Notes under the pieces: generated by a model
Database searches by the model: none
The model's input: only the letters and a program-made list of their open reading frames with translations
What the model was told of the DNA's origin: nothing
Program-made: the position numbers and the translations under genes
NCBI GenBank assembly: GCA_036250225.1
Contig: JAPZLL010000007.1
Span: 558,001 to 622,000, forward strand
Length of the DNA stretch: 64,000 nt
Direction: 5' to 3'
Origin: Cercophora sp. LCS_1
Taxonomy: Eukaryota; Ascomycota; Sordariomycetes; Sordariales; Lasiosphaeriaceae
Shown: positions 62,779 to 64,000 of the stretch, piece by piece
Layout of the letters: each line of letters starts with the position of its first letter
Position numbering within the stretch: the first letter of the stretch is position 1

Positions 62779-64000
62779 TTATCCACCACTTCTCTCCGCG
62801 CCTCTGCCCCCGTCACCCGCTGTACTAGCAGGGCTGAAAGTTGAAGCCCCATCGAACGTTGGATCAGAGCCCAAAGGGCAACTGATGTCGACTTGAAAGT
62901 AGCCTTCCGGGAGGTCGTCAAGACCAAATAGCGTGTAATCCAAAGCGTGGTCGTCTGTAGAGCCCGTGGCGTTATTGAGCGGCACGTTATCAAAAGTCTG
63001 TTCAGAAGTGGAACTTCCAGCGTCATTTGGTAGCGCACAACCAAGGGGTCTCTCTCGCTCGTTCCGACTGGGTTGAATATCGGCGGGCAAGGGGCTGTTA
63101 AAGGGGTTCAAATATCCACCGCTCTCAGCCGCAGGGCGAGGCTGCAGAGGCGTCCAAACTCTAGAGCTCGAAGCAGTCGTGGCAGGGTTTCTGACGCTGC
63201 TAACAAGACTGCCAGATTCAGACGGAGTAGGGGGGATTCCTCGGTTGTTGCGCCTGGCTCTCGCGGCTTTAGATTGAAGACGCCTCTCGACTTTCTCCTT
63301 GAGATTACGCTCCCTGCGACGGCTCTGGTCGTTGAAATATTCCATCTCCTTTGCTTCAGTTTCGATGGTTGCATTCACACCGAGGAAATGGTTCCGGATT
63401 TTCTCAAGGAGATGTGGGTCGTCGGAGACACAATGCGGAAGGGAGTCCAGGTACATATCTCGGAGCTCGAAAGATTCCATCACTACGTGGTAGTCTGTCT
63501 CGATGTTAGCGTTGAAGTCACATATGCCAAAGTTATTGCAAGGATCAAACTTTGTACCTGGTGGCTTTATGTCTCCCTCTTGGTCGAGCGGAAAGAGGAC
63601 CTTCCACGTTCTCTTCCACTGGTCAAGCTCCGATTCCCCTTGTGGCGCTTTCCGACTGGTCAATTGGTTCCTTAGTTGCTCCTCAGATATTCCGTCCAAC
63701 GGGTCGAGCTCTTTGAAGATACATGTTGTTGGCTCAATATGGCGGTCCAAGTCTACCTGAGTGGGAAAGATCTCTTTGCAGCGTTGGCATGCGAGGCCAT
63801 CTCGGGGTCCACAGATGTGGTTCGTTCGTACATGCTCTCTGAGCTACTGTTAGCTTGGGCCAAAACACAAGCATAGGGTGCATAGCACTCACTTGACCTT
63901 GGAGACGCTCTCAAAGTATGTCATGGAACACGAATATCTCTCTCTCACGCCGAACCTTCCGGGCGCCTTTAAACGGAACGGACACCCGTACCTGATGGGC
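62779..64000 (-). CDS. Fungal Cys/His (C2H2-like) motif protein, 5' end missing
   Basis: Truncated by the window edge. Exons: about 63999-63893, 63838-63558 and 63494-62779. The edge piece reads YGCPFRLKAPGRFGVRERYS, CSMTYFESVSKVKEHVRTNH, joined to CQRCKEIFPTQVDLDRHIE. This C-P-F..C..VKEH...H..CQRC..F..L..H pattern is a common Pezizomycotina family with degenerate zinc-finger spacing. The next intron (63495-63557) is 63 nt and stop-free in frame; removing it gives KPPDYHVVMESFELRDMYLD. The rest is a coiled, basic stretch (RRRERNLKEKVERRLQSKAA) and a Ser/Pro-rich acidic tail. Nuclear and DNA- or RNA-binding function is likely but untested. Confidence 0.75.

Noticed and set aside
1..64000. Dispersed 5S rRNA genes, CRISPR arrays or long autonomous transposons
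   Set aside because: No 5S-like sequence, no regular spacer repeat, and no transposase, reverse transcriptase or integrase motif was found.

Overview
The window looks like euchromatin from a filamentous ascomycete, most likely a Sordariomycete close to Sordariales. The evidence is short introns (about 50-110 nt, some longer) with GT..CTAAC..AG signals, a GH15-CBM20 glucoamylase, DNA polymerase iota, a Pezizomycotina-type Cys/His protein, a fungal TMEM135-like protein, long intergenic regions, and no operons. The species assignment is inference. Exon junctions below were worked out by eye from splice signals, reading frame and family knowledge. No alignment or transcript data were available.

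Layout. 0-17 kb: a small membrane protein, an SMP/C2 lipid-transfer protein of the Mug190 type, a conserved proline-rich protein, DNA polymerase iota and a TMEM135-like membrane protein. 19-28 kb: a bHLH factor, GET2, tRNA-Cys and the COPII coat protein SEC31. 28-36 kb: an RRM protein, a head-to-head pair of respiratory genes (NDUFA4/B12D family and COX12), a head-to-head pair SDE2/RPS10, and the splicing factor SART1/SNU66. 38-43 kb: a secreted glucoamylase behind a 2.3-kb upstream region, then the divergent pair nicotinamide riboside kinase / peptidyl-tRNA hydrolase 2. 43.7-44 kb: a tRNA-headed, SINE-like element. 44-51 kb: the divergent ribosome-assembly pair UTP7/TSR1, then UreG and a secreted DJ-1/PfpI protein. 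52-58 kb: a large chromodomain protein whose frame continues past its stop through three more TAG codons into a Gln/Pro/His-rich frame. 59-64 kb: a Rab11/Ypt31 GTPase, BRX1, a degenerate tandem repeat, and a Cys/His-motif protein cut by the window edge.

Themes. Several genes serve 40S/60S assembly and translation (UTP7, TSR1, BRX1, RPS10, PTH2), splicing (SART1, SDE2) and secretory traffic (SEC31, GET2, Rab11). Related genes repeatedly share short divergent promoters. Paired GATAAG elements recur about 145-230 bp upstream of GET2, SART1, UTP7/TSR1 and BRX1. Very small exons are common: 3 nt in COX12, 13 and 21 nt in Rab11, 16 nt in the NDUFA4-family gene, and 24 nt in Pol iota, which also has a GC-AG intron. 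I saw no autonomous transposon, CRISPR array, biosynthetic cluster or other wholly new multi-gene system. The most unusual signals are the 3-nt exon, the SINE-like element, the all-TAG frame behind the chromodomain gene, and the recurrent GATA pairs.
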